DNA of 47,063 nt. It comes from Poseidonocella sp. HB161398. Its GTDB lineage: Bacteria; Pseudomonadota; Alphaproteobacteria; Rhodobacterales; Rhodobacteraceae. Positions 15,464-23,643 of this stretch are shown one piece after another. Below the pieces are notes generated by a model. That model was not told the DNA's origin and did not search any database. It saw nothing but the letters and a program-made list of their open reading frames with translations. The translations under genes were made by a program, and so were the position numbers. The stretch is taken from positions 1-47,063 of the forward strand of contig NZ_VATA01000048.1 in NCBI RefSeq assembly GCF_005870025.1, read 5' to 3'. Every line of letters begins with the position of its first letter. Position 1 is the first letter of the stretch.

Positions 15464-16665
15464 GCCCGCTCGAACACGGCCGAAACGCCCATGCCCCCGC
15501 CGATGCACATGGTCTCCAGCCCGTAGCGGGCGCTGCGGCGCTCCATCTCGTGAAGCAGGGTCGCGAGGATCCGCACGCCGGTCGCGCCGATCGGATGGCC
15601 CAGCGAGATGCCCGAGCCGTTGACATTGACGCGGTCCTGCTCGTCGATTTCCAGCGCCTTCAGCACGGCCAGCGCCTGGGCGGCGAAGGCCTCGTTCAGC
15701 TCGATCAGCTCCATGTCGCCCAGCCTGAGCCCGGTGCGCGCCATCAGCTTCTGCGTCGCCGGGACCGGGCCGATGCCCATGCGCCCGGGATGCACGCCCG
15801 CCACCGCCCAGCCCGCCAGCCGTGCCATCGGCGCCAGCCCGTGGCGGTCGAGATAGGCGGCCGAGACCACCAGGCAGCCGGCCGCGGCATCGTTCTGCTG
15901 GCTGGAATTGCCCGCCGTGGTCACGCCGCCCTCGCGCAGCACCCTCAGGGCCGCCAGCGTTTCGGGCGTGCTTTCCGGGCGGATTCCCTCGTCGCGGGCA
16001 AGGACCGTCGCCGGACCCTTGCGCGCAGGCACCTCGACCGGGACGACCTCGGCAGCGAAGCGGCCGGCCTCCCAGGCGGCATGGGCGCGGGCGTGGCTCT
16101 GCGCGGCGAAGGCGTCGGCGGCCTCGCGGGTGATCTGGTACTCGCGCGCCAGCGTGTCCGCGGTCTCGGGCATGCCGGAGATGTGGCCGAAGCGCTCTTC
16201 GGGCTGCGAGCGGACCCGGCCGCGGTCCAGCCGGTCGTGGAACGTCACGTCGCCCGCGCGGCTGCCCCAGCGCATGTCGGTCGAGTAGTACTCGATATTG
16301 CTCATGCTCTCGACGCCGACGACCATCACCGCCTCGGCCTGGCCGGTCTGGACCGACATGGCGGCATTGATGACGGCCTGCAGCCCCGAGCCGCAGCGCC
16401 GGTCGAGCGTGTAGCCCGGCACCTCGAGCGGCAGCCCCGCGGCCAGCGCGCCGTAGCGGCCGAGGCAGGGCGCCTCGCTGGAAGCATAGGATTGCGAGAC
16501 GATCACGTCGTCGAGCGTCGCGCCGTCGATGCCGGTCCGCTCCAGCAGCGCGCGGACGACATGGACCATCAGCTGGTCGGCGGCGAGCGGCCGCAGCGCG
16601 CCGCCGAACTTGCCGATCGGCGTGCGCATCGGCGAAACGATATAGGCGTCCTGGAGTGCGGTCAT
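15460..16665 (-). CDS. Acetyl-CoA acyltransferase (classical thiolase)
   Basis: Classical type I/II thiolase of 401 residues that would cleave 3-oxoacyl-CoA with CoA. It has all catalytic elements: SPMRTPIGKFGGAL (about 11-24), the nucleophilic Cys in LDRRCGSGLQAV (about 85-96), NEAFAAQ (about 319-325), GHPIGATG (351-358) and the second Cys in CIGGGMG (about 388-394). The start at 16665 is chosen over an upstream Met because it fits family N-termini; a GGGAGG site lies about 12 bases before it. It is first of a seven-gene minus-strand operon ending at the terminator at 10.36 kb, with a TTGACA promoter and IclR-type operator upstream. Confidence 0.94.
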   Translation of the reverse strand: MTALQDAYIVSPMRTPIGKFGGALRPLAADQLMVHVVRALLERTGIDGATLDDVIVSQSYASSEAPCLGRYGALAAGLPLEVPGYTLDRRCGSGLQAVINAAMSVQTGQAEAVMVVGVESMSNIEYYSTDMRWGSRAGDVTFHDRLDRGRVRSQPEERFGHISGMPETADTLAREYQITREAADAFAAQSHARAHAAWEAGRFAAEVVPVEVPARKGPATVLARDEGIRPESTPETLAALRVLREGGVTTAGNSSQQNDAAAGCLVVSAAYLDRHGLAPMARLAGWAVAGVHPGRMGIGPVPATQKLMARTGLRLGDMELIELNEAFAAQALAVLKALEIDEQDRVNVNGSGISLGHPIGATGVRILATLLHEMERRSARYGLETMCIGGGMGVSAVFERA

Positions 16666-16732
16666 TGCGGCGGGGGCCTCCCTGGCTTTCCGGCGGCGCT
16701 GATGAGGGCGCAGGGGCCGGAATGGTCTTTGT

Positions 16733-16786
16733 GTTCGCATAGCGGACATATGTCCGTAAATATGAAGGCGGAAACCGCGCTGTCAA
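16733..16786 (-). promoter_or_regulatory. Promoter with IclR operator, site 3 (beta-oxidation operon)
   Basis: On the minus strand TTGACA lies at 16786-16781, with CATATT (16764-16759) as a possible -10. The operator at 16755-16733 reads GGAC-ATAT-GTCC-GCTATGC-GAAC: same spacing as its sisters, one base changed in each of two half-sites. The first two half-sites make a perfect 14-base palindrome CGGACATATGTCCG. Confidence 0.7.
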
Positions 16787-16855
16787 CCCCGCTGCGCGGC
16801 CGGGGCGGAAATTCCTGCGGCATGGCCTTCGGGGGGTGCGGGACAAGTGCCGAGA

Positions 16856-16879
16856 CCCCCGCGCCGGGGGGCGCGGGGG
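16856..16879 (-). terminator. Probable terminator of the TRAP operon
   Basis: A perfect 10-base stem, CCCCCGCGCC with GGCGCGGGGG, closes a GGGG loop 26 bases beyond the TRAP large-permease stop. There is no long U-tract, so termination efficiency is uncertain. Confidence 0.6.
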
Positions 16880-16904
16880 GATCCGGAGGGAAGGTGCCGG
16901 GCGG

Positions 16905-18209
16905 CTAGAGGATGCCGGGCAGCCAGGTCGCGAGACCCGGCACCAGCGACAGCAGCACGATCGCCAGCAGGAAGATCGCCAGCACCGGATAGGAGGCGCG
17001 GAACACCTCGGCGACGCTCAGGTTCGGCGCCGCCGCCGAGAGCGCGAAAAGCGTGTAGCCGAAGGGCGGCGTCACCCCGCCGACGGTCAGGTTGACGAGG
17101 AAGATCGTCCAGAACCAGATCGGGTCAAAGCCGAGCGCATGGACCAGCGGCTCGTAGAGCGGCACGGCCATCAGCAGGAAGGCGATCTGGTCGATGAACA
17201 TGCACAGGATCAGCGGCAGCGCCATCAGGATCCAGAACATCGCCATCGGCGGCAGCCCCAGCTCGCCCGCCCAGGTGACCATCGCCCGCGAAGCCCCGGT
17301 GAAGGCCACGAGCTGGCTGAAGAGCGTCGAGGAGGCGACGATCACCATGATCATCACGCTCAGCCGCGTGGCCGAGGCGATGGCGCCGCCGAGCATCGCG
17401 AAGCTGGCCCGGCGGTAGAGCATCGCCACCAGGATCGAGCCCAGCACGCCGGTCGCCGCCGATTCCCCCGGCGTGGCGATGCCCAGCATGATCATCCCCA
17501 TCACCATGAAGATGATGAACATGAAGGGGATCATCCGCAGCACGGCGCCAAGCGCGCTGCCCTGCGGGGCGTCGTCCCCGGCGCTGTCCTCGGGGGCCAG
17601 CGAGGGGTCGCGCATCACCGAGAGCGCCACGTAGCCGGCCGTCATCAGCGAGATGATGATCCCCGGCACGATCCCCGCGACGAGGAGCCCCGCAATCGAG
17701 ACATCCGCCAGCGAGCCGACGATGATCGCGAGGAGCGACGGCGGGATGATCGGCGCCAGCGAGGCGCCCGCCAGGATCACGGTCGCGGACATGCGGCGCG
17801 AATAGCCGCGGGCCTCCATGTTCGGCATGGCCGAGCGGCCGAGCATCGCCGAGACCGCGACCGCCGCGCCCGAGAGCGCGCCGAAGATCGTGGCGATGAC
17901 GATCACCACCGCATAGAGCCGCCCGCGCACCCGCCCGACCAGCCGATCGACCGAGTCGAAGAGCACGTCGACGCTGCCCGAGCGGAACAGGATCTCGCCC
18001 ATCAGGATGAAGAGCGGGATCGTGGCATAGCCGCCATTGGTGACGCTGTCGGCCACGCTGTTGACGAAGAGCCCGAAGCCGCGCTCGCCGATCAGCAGCG
18101 CCGTGGCGGTGAGATTGACGATCAGGAAGGCGACGAAGACGTTGATGCCCGTCATCATCAGGAAGAGCAGCGCGCCGAAGAAGGCGGCGAGGTCGAGAAT
18201 CCAGTCCAT
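16905..18209 (-). CDS. TRAP transporter large permease (DctM-type)
   Basis: Twelve-segment inner-membrane DctM subunit of a tripartite ATP-independent importer, 434 residues, normal length. Recognisable stretches are FLMMTGINVFVAFLIVN near the N-terminus, GGYATIPLFILMGEILFRSG (about 58-77), GALSGAAVAVSAMLGRSAMP (about 113-132), ASLAPIIPPSLLAIIVG (about 150-166) and TPFFGYTLF-like TPPFGYTLFAL near 385. It is the ion-coupled channel of the system. It follows the small permease gene after six bases. The operon starts from an IclR-regulated promoter, so the carried solute is probably the substrate of the neighbouring CoA-dependent pathway. Confidence 0.95.
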   Translation of the reverse strand: MDWILDLAAFFGALLFLMMTGINVFVAFLIVNLTATALLIGERGFGLFVNSVADSVTNGGYATIPLFILMGEILFRSGSVDVLFDSVDRLVGRVRGRLYAVVIVIATIFGALSGAAVAVSAMLGRSAMPNMEARGYSRRMSATVILAGASLAPIIPPSLLAIIVGSLADVSIAGLLVAGIVPGIIISLMTAGYVALSVMRDPSLAPEDSAGDDAPQGSALGAVLRMIPFMFIIFMVMGMIMLGIATPGESAATGVLGSILVAMLYRRASFAMLGGAIASATRLSVMIMVIVASSTLFSQLVAFTGASRAMVTWAGELGLPPMAMFWILMALPLILCMFIDQIAFLLMAVPLYEPLVHALGFDPIWFWTIFLVNLTVGGVTPPFGYTLFALSAAAPNLSVAEVFRASYPVLAIFLLAIVLLSLVPGLATWLPGIL

Positions 18210-18215
18210 GGCGTG

Positions 18216-18716
18216 TCAGGGCCTTTCGCGCGGCAGGAGGGCGAGGGCCAGGAAGACGAGCCCGGCAATCGAGAAGCCCGCCGCGATGCTGCCGGTGATC
18301 CAGACCCGCGGAATCCGCCAGGTGCCCTGGGTCAGCACGTCGCGGGCGGCCTGGGCGAGGGCCACGTCGAGGGCGAAATAGGTCACGGCGAAGCAGGCCA
18401 GGGCGCTGATGCCCGCAAGGAGCCGCAGATAGGGATGGCCCGGGCGCAGGTGCCCCGCCAGGAGCGCGATCGAGACATGGCCCTCCTCGCGGGTGACTTC
18501 CGGCAGGCCCAGCATGATCAGGAAGGCCAGCAGGTAGCGCACGCTGTCGGACACCCAGGAGGTCGGGCTGTCGAAGAAGTAGCGCATCGTGATCTCGTAG
18601 ATGGTGATGCAGACGATCACCACGAGCGCGGCGCAGGCGACCCAGAAGGCGGCCTTCACCAGGAGGCCGGCAAGGGCGCCGGCCTGCTGGCGGAACGACG
18701 TCGGCCGGGATGTCAC
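18216..18716 (-). CDS. TRAP transporter small permease (DctQ-type)
   Basis: Four-segment DctQ membrane subunit, 166 residues. Hydrophobic segments lie at about 15-37, 50-66, 89-107 and 132-152. The DctQ signature is visible as ITIYEITMRYFFDSPTSWVS (about 32-51) and EEGHVSIALLAGHL (about 71-84). A GTG start at 18716 overlaps the stop of the binding-protein gene (GTGA), which couples translation of the two. No separate ribosome site is needed and none obvious is seen. Confidence 0.9.
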   Translation of the reverse strand: MTSRPTSFRQQAGALAGLLVKAAFWVACAALVVIVCITIYEITMRYFFDSPTSWVSDSVRYLLAFLIMLGLPEVTREEGHVSIALLAGHLRPGHPYLRLLAGISALACFAVTYFALDVALAQAARDVLTQGTWRIPRVWITGSIAAGFSIAGLVFLALALLPRERP

Positions 18717-19690
18717 TGCAGCAGGCCCGCTTTCTCGGCCTGTTCGTGCATTTTCTCGGCCAGCGCGCCGCCGGTGCTCCGCGCCGTCGCCCAGGCGCCG
18801 TCGGAGAAGAGCGTCTCCAGCCGCTCGGCATCTTCCGCCGGCATTTCGGTCAGCTCCATGCCCTGCTCGATCAGGAAGGCCTCTTCCTTGGCGGCGAGCC
18901 CGTCGAACTGCTCGACCGAGGAGTTCTCGATCTCGATGGCGGCTTTCGAGATGATCTCCTGCTCTTCGGGCGAGAGGCTCTCCCAGCTGTCGAGATTCAT
19001 GAAGACGAAGAGCCCGACCGTGCCGAATTTCGGCCGCGAGAGGTAGTTGGAGACCTCGTACCATTTCTTCTCGGCGATCCCGGTCAGCGTCGTGCCCGCG
19101 CCGTCGATCACCCCGGTCTGCAGCGAGGAGTAGATATCTGTCATCGGCAGGATCACCGGCGCGCCGCCGACCCCCTCGATCACCGGGTTGTAGGTCTGGG
19201 TGCCGCGGATCTTGCGGCCCTCGAGCGAGGGCGCATCGCCGATCGGGTCCTTGAGGATGAAGTTGAACGCCACCGAGCCCGCCGGCGCCACCGCGATCAC
19301 CTTCAGCCCGAGGTCGTTGTAGTATTCGTCGAGCGTGTCGATCACCCCCGAGGCGCGGCGCAGTGCGGGATCAGCCTTCATTCCCTCGATGGCAAGCCCG
19401 ATCGAGGCCGCGCCGATATGGTAGGCGGGATGGGTGAAGAGCAGGTCGAACACGCCCGCCTGCACCGGCTCGAGCTGCTCGAAGGCCGGGACCACTTCGG
19501 GGCCCGCGACATCGATGGTGATCCCGCCGCCCGAGAGCTCCTCGATCTTCTCGACCAGCGGCGTGACCACATTGGCGGTATAGGACTGGTTCGAGGGCCA
19601 GCTGGAGAGCATGCGCAGCTCGGTGGCCGAGCCGGGCAGGGCGATGAGCGTGGCAAGCGCAGTGGATGCGAGCAGAGCCGTGAATTTCAT
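18713..19690 (-). CDS. TRAP transporter solute-binding protein (DctP-type)
   Basis: Periplasmic DctP-type binding protein of 325 residues. A Sec signal peptide occupies residues 1-22 (LLASTALATLIALPGSA, cleavage before TELRM). The mature part shows WPSNQSYTANVVTPLVEKI (about 31-49), FDLLFTHPAYHIG (about 81-93), the substrate-anchoring Arg in GRKIRGTQTYNPV (about 152-164) and MTDIYSSLQTGVIDGAG near 177-193. Relatives bind organic acids through that Arg, so a carboxylate ligand is expected. A much longer open frame upstream runs through the promoter and the divergent gene and is spurious; the ATG at 19690 has an AGGGAGGA site. Confidence 0.94.
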   Translation of the reverse strand: MKFTALLASTALATLIALPGSATELRMLSSWPSNQSYTANVVTPLVEKIEELSGGGITIDVAGPEVVPAFEQLEPVQAGVFDLLFTHPAYHIGAASIGLAIEGMKADPALRRASGVIDTLDEYYNDLGLKVIAVAPAGSVAFNFILKDPIGDAPSLEGRKIRGTQTYNPVIEGVGGAPVILPMTDIYSSLQTGVIDGAGTTLTGIAEKKWYEVSNYLSRPKFGTVGLFVFMNLDSWESLSPEEQEIISKAAIEIENSSVEQFDGLAAKEEAFLIEQGMELTEMPAEDAERLETLFSDGAWATARSTGGALAEKMHEQAEKAGLLQ

Positions 19691-19745
19691 GATGTCCTCC
19701 CTGATAGACGCTGCGGCGAATCCGGTTGCCCATTTCCGCCGAAAA

Positions 19746-19798
19746 GTCCGCATTGCGAACTTATGTCCAAATACACGACGAGCGCCGCCCTCTGTCAA
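19746..19798 (-). promoter_or_regulatory. Promoter with IclR operator, site 4 (TRAP operon)
   Basis: On the minus strand TTGACA (19798-19793) and TGTATT (19775-19770) are separated by 17 bases. The operator at 19768-19746 reads GGAC-ATAA-GTTC-GCAATGC-GGAC, an exact half-site match, and sits directly downstream of the -10 box. Confidence 0.75.
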
Positions 19799-19834
19799 GT
19801 CATTCCCGCGGCCGGTCGCGACAATCCCGCGGTG

Positions 19835-19885
19835 TTGACAGATTGCGTCTTCGTCCATTAATGGACATATGTTCGCAATACGGAC
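19835..19885 (+). promoter_or_regulatory. Promoter with IclR operator, site 5 (acetyl-CoA hydrolase gene)
   Basis: TTGACA at 19835-19840 is followed after 16 bases by ATTAAT (19857-19862). The operator GGAC-ATAT-GTTC-GCAATAC-GGAC begins at 19863, immediately after the -10 box. Together with site 4 it makes two back-to-back controlled promoters in one 213-base intergenic region. Confidence 0.75.
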
Positions 19886-19903
19886 ACATGGGGAGGAGCG
19901 GAA

Positions 19904-21175
19904 ATGGCAGGGCAGATACCGCCGAGAATGGCGCCGGAGACGCTGGATCTGGCGCGCTGGATCCGTCCCGGGGACAGCCTCGCCTGGGGCCAGGCCGCGG
20001 CCGAGCCCGAGGCGCTGACCGCGGCGCTTTCGGCCCAGGCGGCGGCGCTCGGGCCGCTGACGGCGACGATCGGCTACAGCCTGACCGAGACCCCCGATCC
20101 GGCGCTGGCCGGCGCCCTGCGCTTCCGTTCCTATTGCGGCAGCGGCACCAACCGGCGGCTGGAGCGGGCAGGCTGCCTCGAGATCCTGCCGGTGCCCTAT
20201 TCGGCGCTGGCGCGGGTGCTCGACCCGGTGGACGTGCTCTTCCTGCACCTGCCGCCCGCGGGGCCGGAGGGGCGGCACAATCTGGGGCTCCTGCACGAAT
20301 ACATCGCGCCGCTGATCGCCCGGGCGCGCTGCATCATCGCCGAGGTCAACGACCGCATGCCCGATGTGCCGGGCGAGGCGACGATCGGGCCGGAGCAGAT
20401 CGACGTGATCGTCGAGACCTCGCGGCCGCTGCGCGAGCTGCGCCTGCCCGCGCCCGGCGCGGCGGAACGGCAGATCGCCGCCCATGTGGCGGGGCTGGTG
20501 GAGGACGGCTCGGTCCTGCAGATGGGGCTCGGCCAGCTCCCGGAGGCGATCCTCGCCGCGCTGTCGGGCCATCGCGACCTCGGCATCCATTCCGGGGTGA
20601 TCGGCGACAGCGTCGCGGATCTGGCCGAGGCGGGCGTGATCACGAATGCCCGCAAGGCGACCGACAGAGGGCTGAGCGTCACCGGCTGGCTGCTGGGGAC
20701 GCGGCGGCTCTACGATTTCGCCCATCGCAACCCGTCGCTGCGGCTCTGCGCCTCCTCTTACACTCATGATCCGGCGGTGCTGGCGGGCCATGACCGCTTC
20801 GTCGCGGTGAATTCGGCGGTGGAGGTCGACCTGACCGGGCAGATCAACGCCGAGACCGCGGGCGGGCGCTACATCGGCTCTGTCGGCGGCGCGGCAGAGT
20901 TCCTGCGCGGGGCGCATCGCTCGCGCGGCGGGCTGCCGGTGATCGCGCTGCCCGCGACGGTGGCGAAGACCGGCGCGTCGCGGATCGTCGCCGCACTCTC
21001 GGGGCCGGTCAGCACGCCGCGCAGCGAGGCGGGGATCATCGTCACCGAGCACGGCATCGCCGATCTGCGCGGCCGGACGCTGCGCGAGCGGCGGCGGCTG
21101 ATGCTGGAGATCGCCGCGCCGGCGCACCGCGCCGCGCTGGCGGAGGCAGACGGGATGGCCGCGCGCCCGCTCTGA
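19904..21175 (+). CDS. Acetyl-CoA hydrolase/transferase family protein (Cat1-like)
   Basis: CoA-transferase/hydrolase of the Cat1 and 4-hydroxybutyrate CoA-transferase family, 423 residues, close to the family length. Motifs are LGLLHEYIAPLIARARCIIA (about 127-146), LQMGLGQLPEAILAAL (about 204-219), LGIHSGVIGDSVADL (about 224-238), the catalytic Glu in AVNSAVEVDLTGQINAET (about 305-322) and a glycine-rich SVGGAAEFLRGA near 329. It would move or release CoA, for example charging the imported acid from acetyl- or succinyl-CoA. It has its own IclR-controlled promoter, a GGGGAGGAG ribosome site and a strong hairpin after the stop, so it is probably a single-gene unit. Confidence 0.9.
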   Translation: MAGQIPPRMAPETLDLARWIRPGDSLAWGQAAAEPEALTAALSAQAAALGPLTATIGYSLTETPDPALAGALRFRSYCGSGTNRRLERAGCLEILPVPYSALARVLDPVDVLFLHLPPAGPEGRHNLGLLHEYIAPLIARARCIIAEVNDRMPDVPGEATIGPEQIDVIVETSRPLRELRLPAPGAAERQIAAHVAGLVEDGSVLQMGLGQLPEAILAALSGHRDLGIHSGVIGDSVADLAEAGVITNARKATDRGLSVTGWLLGTRRLYDFAHRNPSLRLCASSYTHDPAVLAGHDRFVAVNSAVEVDLTGQINAETAGGRYIGSVGGAAEFLRGAHRSRGGLPVIALPATVAKTGASRIVAALSGPVSTPRSEAGIIVTEHGIADLRGRTLRERRRLMLEIAAPAHRAALAEADGMAARPL

Positions 21176-21190
21176 GCGCCGCGGCCCGAA

Positions 21191-21230
21191 GGACGGCGCC
21201 GCGCCCCGCCTCTCCGGCGCGGCGCCGTCC
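21191..21230 (+). terminator. Strong hairpin after the acetyl-CoA hydrolase gene
   Basis: A perfect 15-base stem, GGACGGCGCCGCGCC with GGCGCGGCGCCGTCC, closes a 10-base loop 15 bases after the stop codon. It lacks a U-tract, as do several hairpins in this GC-rich genome. It probably ends the IclR regulon on this side. Confidence 0.7.
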
Positions 21231-22133
21231 GGCGGGACAAGGGTGCCCGGAGGCGGCGGCGCGGCGAGACCTTCCCTCCGCGCGCAGTCGCGCGCGTGGA
21301 CACCCGGCCGGGCTCTCCCCGCGCTGCGGCGATCCGATCCGGCCGGTGGTTCCTGCGCCCATTTGACGGTGACCCGGACAACGGCTGAGTCCTGCGCCCG
21401 CTGCAGTGCTGCGCGGAGAACCGCCGCTGGCGACGGGTCGCAGGGCAAAGGGCGGGACCTTGCGGGTCGCCGGACGGACCGTTCCAGGGCCTCCTCTCTC
21501 CTCAGCCCCTATATCTCTTGGCTTCCGGCCGTATCCCGAAGCGGGGAGACAGCTCTCGGTGATCCCGTCAGCAGCACTCCGCGAGGCGCAGCCGATGTCA
21601 GCAACTCCGCTGCCTGCGCGGCCAGTGCCTGGCCGCCGCTTGCGGGCGCTCGCCTCCTCGACCCGGCGGCCGGTTTCATCCTGCCGCCCGCCCTGCCTGC
21701 CGGGCGCGTCCCCCATGCCATCCGGCCCCGGAGGCGCGGGAGAGGCGGAGAACCCAGCGCGGCCGGCAGCCTCCGGCCCGGGCGCCCCGGGGCAGCGGCA
21801 GCGGCTCCTCGCAGCGAAGATCGGGCAGGCAGGGCTGGCGCTCGACGCGATGCCGGAGCAGGGCCTTCACGGGCGCAGCGGCCAGAGGCGCCGAACGCGG
21901 CGCCGCGCCGGGAGAACGGCGCCAATGTCGAGACCTCGCCAGGCGGCGGATGCGGCAGGAGCGCGGCGGGGCCTGCAGGACACGGCTGCGGGGGCAGGGG
22001 GCGGATGCCGTCGCGGCCCGCTTGCGCAATGGCGCGGTCCGGCCTATCCCGGACGGGTCCCGGGGGCGGGGCTCCGGTTTCGGGAGCCCCGCCCCCGGTG
22101 CTTCCGCCCTCCAGCCCCGCCCGGACACCAGCA
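21231..22133. other. Intergenic stretch without a recognisable gene
   Basis: About 0.9 kb between the hairpin after the acetyl-CoA hydrolase gene and the MFS gene. Reading frames are open on both strands because of high GC, but translations are Arg/Ala/Pro-rich and show no known motif. I see no remnant that I can name. Lower codon-position bias than in the neighbouring genes suggests decayed DNA. Its last part contains a large hairpin, listed separately. Confidence 0.6.
22061..22097. promoter_or_regulatory. Large GC-rich hairpin in front of the MFS gene
   Basis: A perfect 15-base stem (CGGGGGCGGGGCTCC with GGAGCCCCGCCCCCG) closes a seven-base loop. It ends 36 bases before the MFS start codon, so in an mRNA it would sit in the leader; it could equally stop upstream transcripts. 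No U-tract follows. Confidence 0.55.
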
Positions 22134-23591
22134 ATGCAAACGGCCAATCCGTCCCTAGACCCGTCCCGGTCCCCGCCCGCCGGAGAGACCGAAGCCCGCG
22201 ACCGCCAGGTGATCCTGCTGCTGGTGGTCTCGGCCTTTACGGTGATCCTCAACGAGACCATCATGGGCGTCGCGCTGCCGCGGCTGATGATCGACCTCGA
22301 CGTGACCGCCGGGGCGGCGCAATGGCTGACCACGGCCTTCCTGCTGACCATGGCGGTGGTGATCCCGGTCACCGGCTTCCTCTTGCAGCGGCTGCGCACG
22401 CGGCAGGTCTTCGCGCTGGCGATGGGGCTCTTCTGCCTCGGCACCTTCGGCTGCGCGCTGGCGCCGGGGCTCGGGGCGCTGATCGCCGGGCGGATCGTCC
22501 AGGCCTGCGGCACGGCGATCATGATGCCGCTCTTGATGACCACGGTGATGACGCTGGTGCCGCCAGAGGGGCGCGGCCGCACCATGGGCAACATCTCGAT
22601 CGTCATCTCGGTCGCCCCGGCGATCGGGCCGACGATCTCGGGGATCATCCTCAACCTGCTCGACTGGCGCTGGATGTTCTGGCTGGTGCTGCCGATCGGC
22701 CTGGCGGCGCTTGCGCTCGGCTGGGCGCGGCTGAGCGATGTCGGCGAAACCCGCCGCGCGCCGCTCGACCTGCCCTCGGTGCCGCTCTCGGCGCTCGGCT
22801 TCGGCGGGCTGGTCTACGGACTTTCCAGCCTGGGCGAGGGCCATGGCGGCGGGCCGGTCCCGCTCTGGCTGCCGCTGGCGGCCGGCGCGGCGGCGCTTGC
22901 GCTCTTCATCCGCCGCCAGCTGAGGCTCGGGCGGCAGGGGCGGGCGCTGCTCGACCTGCGCACCTTCCGCGTCCGCGTCTTCAGCGTCTCGGTGCTGATG
23001 ATGGCCTTCTGCATGGTGTCGCTTTTCGGGATGATCATCCTCCTGCCGATCTACATGCAGGGCGTGCTGGGGATGGAGCCGCTGGCGGCGGGGCTGCTGC
23101 TGCTGCCCGGCGGCCTGCTGATGGGGCTGATGGCGCCCTCGGTCGGGCGCGCCTTCGACCGGTTCGGCTCGCGGCGGCTGGTGATCCCGGGCGCGGTCTT
23201 CGTCAGCGCCGGGCTCTGGGCGATGGCGGCGCTCGGCACGGACAGCTCGGTCTGGGCGGTGCTGGGCAGCCATGTGCTCCTGAGCATCGGGCTGGCGCTG
23301 CTTTTCACGCCGCTCTTCACCGCCTCGCTCGCGGCGCTGCCGAAGGAGCTCTATTCCTACGGCTCGGCGGTGATCGGCACGGTGCAGCAGGTGGCGGGCG
23401 CGGCCGGGATCGCGCTTTTCGTCTCGGTGATGTCGCTGGCGGGCGCGGCGGCGGCGGCCGGCGGGGCGGATCCGGCGGCGGCGCTGGCGGCCGGGGTGCG
23501 GGCGGGCTTCGCCACAGGCGGGGCGATCTCGCTGGCGATGATCGCGGCGAGCTTCCTGGTGCGCCGCCCGCGCGAGACGGTCCAGCTCTAG
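22134..23591 (+). CDS. DHA2-family MFS drug/metabolite exporter (EmrB/QacA type)
   Basis: Proton-coupled exporter of the DHA2 branch, 485 residues with about 14 hydrophobic segments. The first helix carries VVSAFTVILNETIMGVALPR (about 28-47), followed by AAQWLTTAFLLTMAVVIPVTG (in part) near 60-80. Motif C of antiporters appears as SIVISVAPAIGPTISGIIL near 160-178, with Gly-Pro in place. The inserted pair of central helices typical of 14-segment members lies around 215-262. The ribosome site is weak. It precedes the nitroreductase gene by 52 bases and may export the product of that operon. Confidence 0.92.
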   Translation: MQTANPSLDPSRSPPAGETEARDRQVILLLVVSAFTVILNETIMGVALPRLMIDLDVTAGAAQWLTTAFLLTMAVVIPVTGFLLQRLRTRQVFALAMGLFCLGTFGCALAPGLGALIAGRIVQACGTAIMMPLLMTTVMTLVPPEGRGRTMGNISIVISVAPAIGPTISGIILNLLDWRWMFWLVLPIGLAALALGWARLSDVGETRRAPLDLPSVPLSALGFGGLVYGLSSLGEGHGGGPVPLWLPLAAGAAALALFIRRQLRLGRQGRALLDLRTFRVRVFSVSVLMMAFCMVSLFGMIILLPIYMQGVLGMEPLAAGLLLLPGGLLMGLMAPSVGRAFDRFGSRRLVIPGAVFVSAGLWAMAALGTDSSVWAVLGSHVLLSIGLALLFTPLFTASLAALPKELYSYGSAVIGTVQQVAGAAGIALFVSVMSLAGAAAAAGGADPAAALAAGVRAGFATGGAISLAMIAASFLVRRPRETVQL

Positions 23592-23643
23592 GAGCGGCAA
23601 GCAGACCGTTCCCCTGGCGCGCCGGGAGGGCTAGAGAGGCGGC

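Noticed and set aside
16836-19046. Plus-strand open frame of 736 codons across the TRAP genes
   Set aside because: Composition is dominated by His, Arg, Asp and Glu with no domain, opposite to an unmistakable DctMQP set.
18713-21448. 911-codon extension of the TRAP binding-protein frame
   Set aside because: It runs backward through the divergent promoters, both operators and the acetyl-CoA hydrolase gene. The ATG at 19690 has a ribosome site and signal peptide.
21231-22060. Hidden gene or duplicated gene fragments in the 0.9-kb gap before the MFS gene
   Set aside because: No motif in any frame, and no convincing resemblance to neighbouring genes, unlike the citE array.
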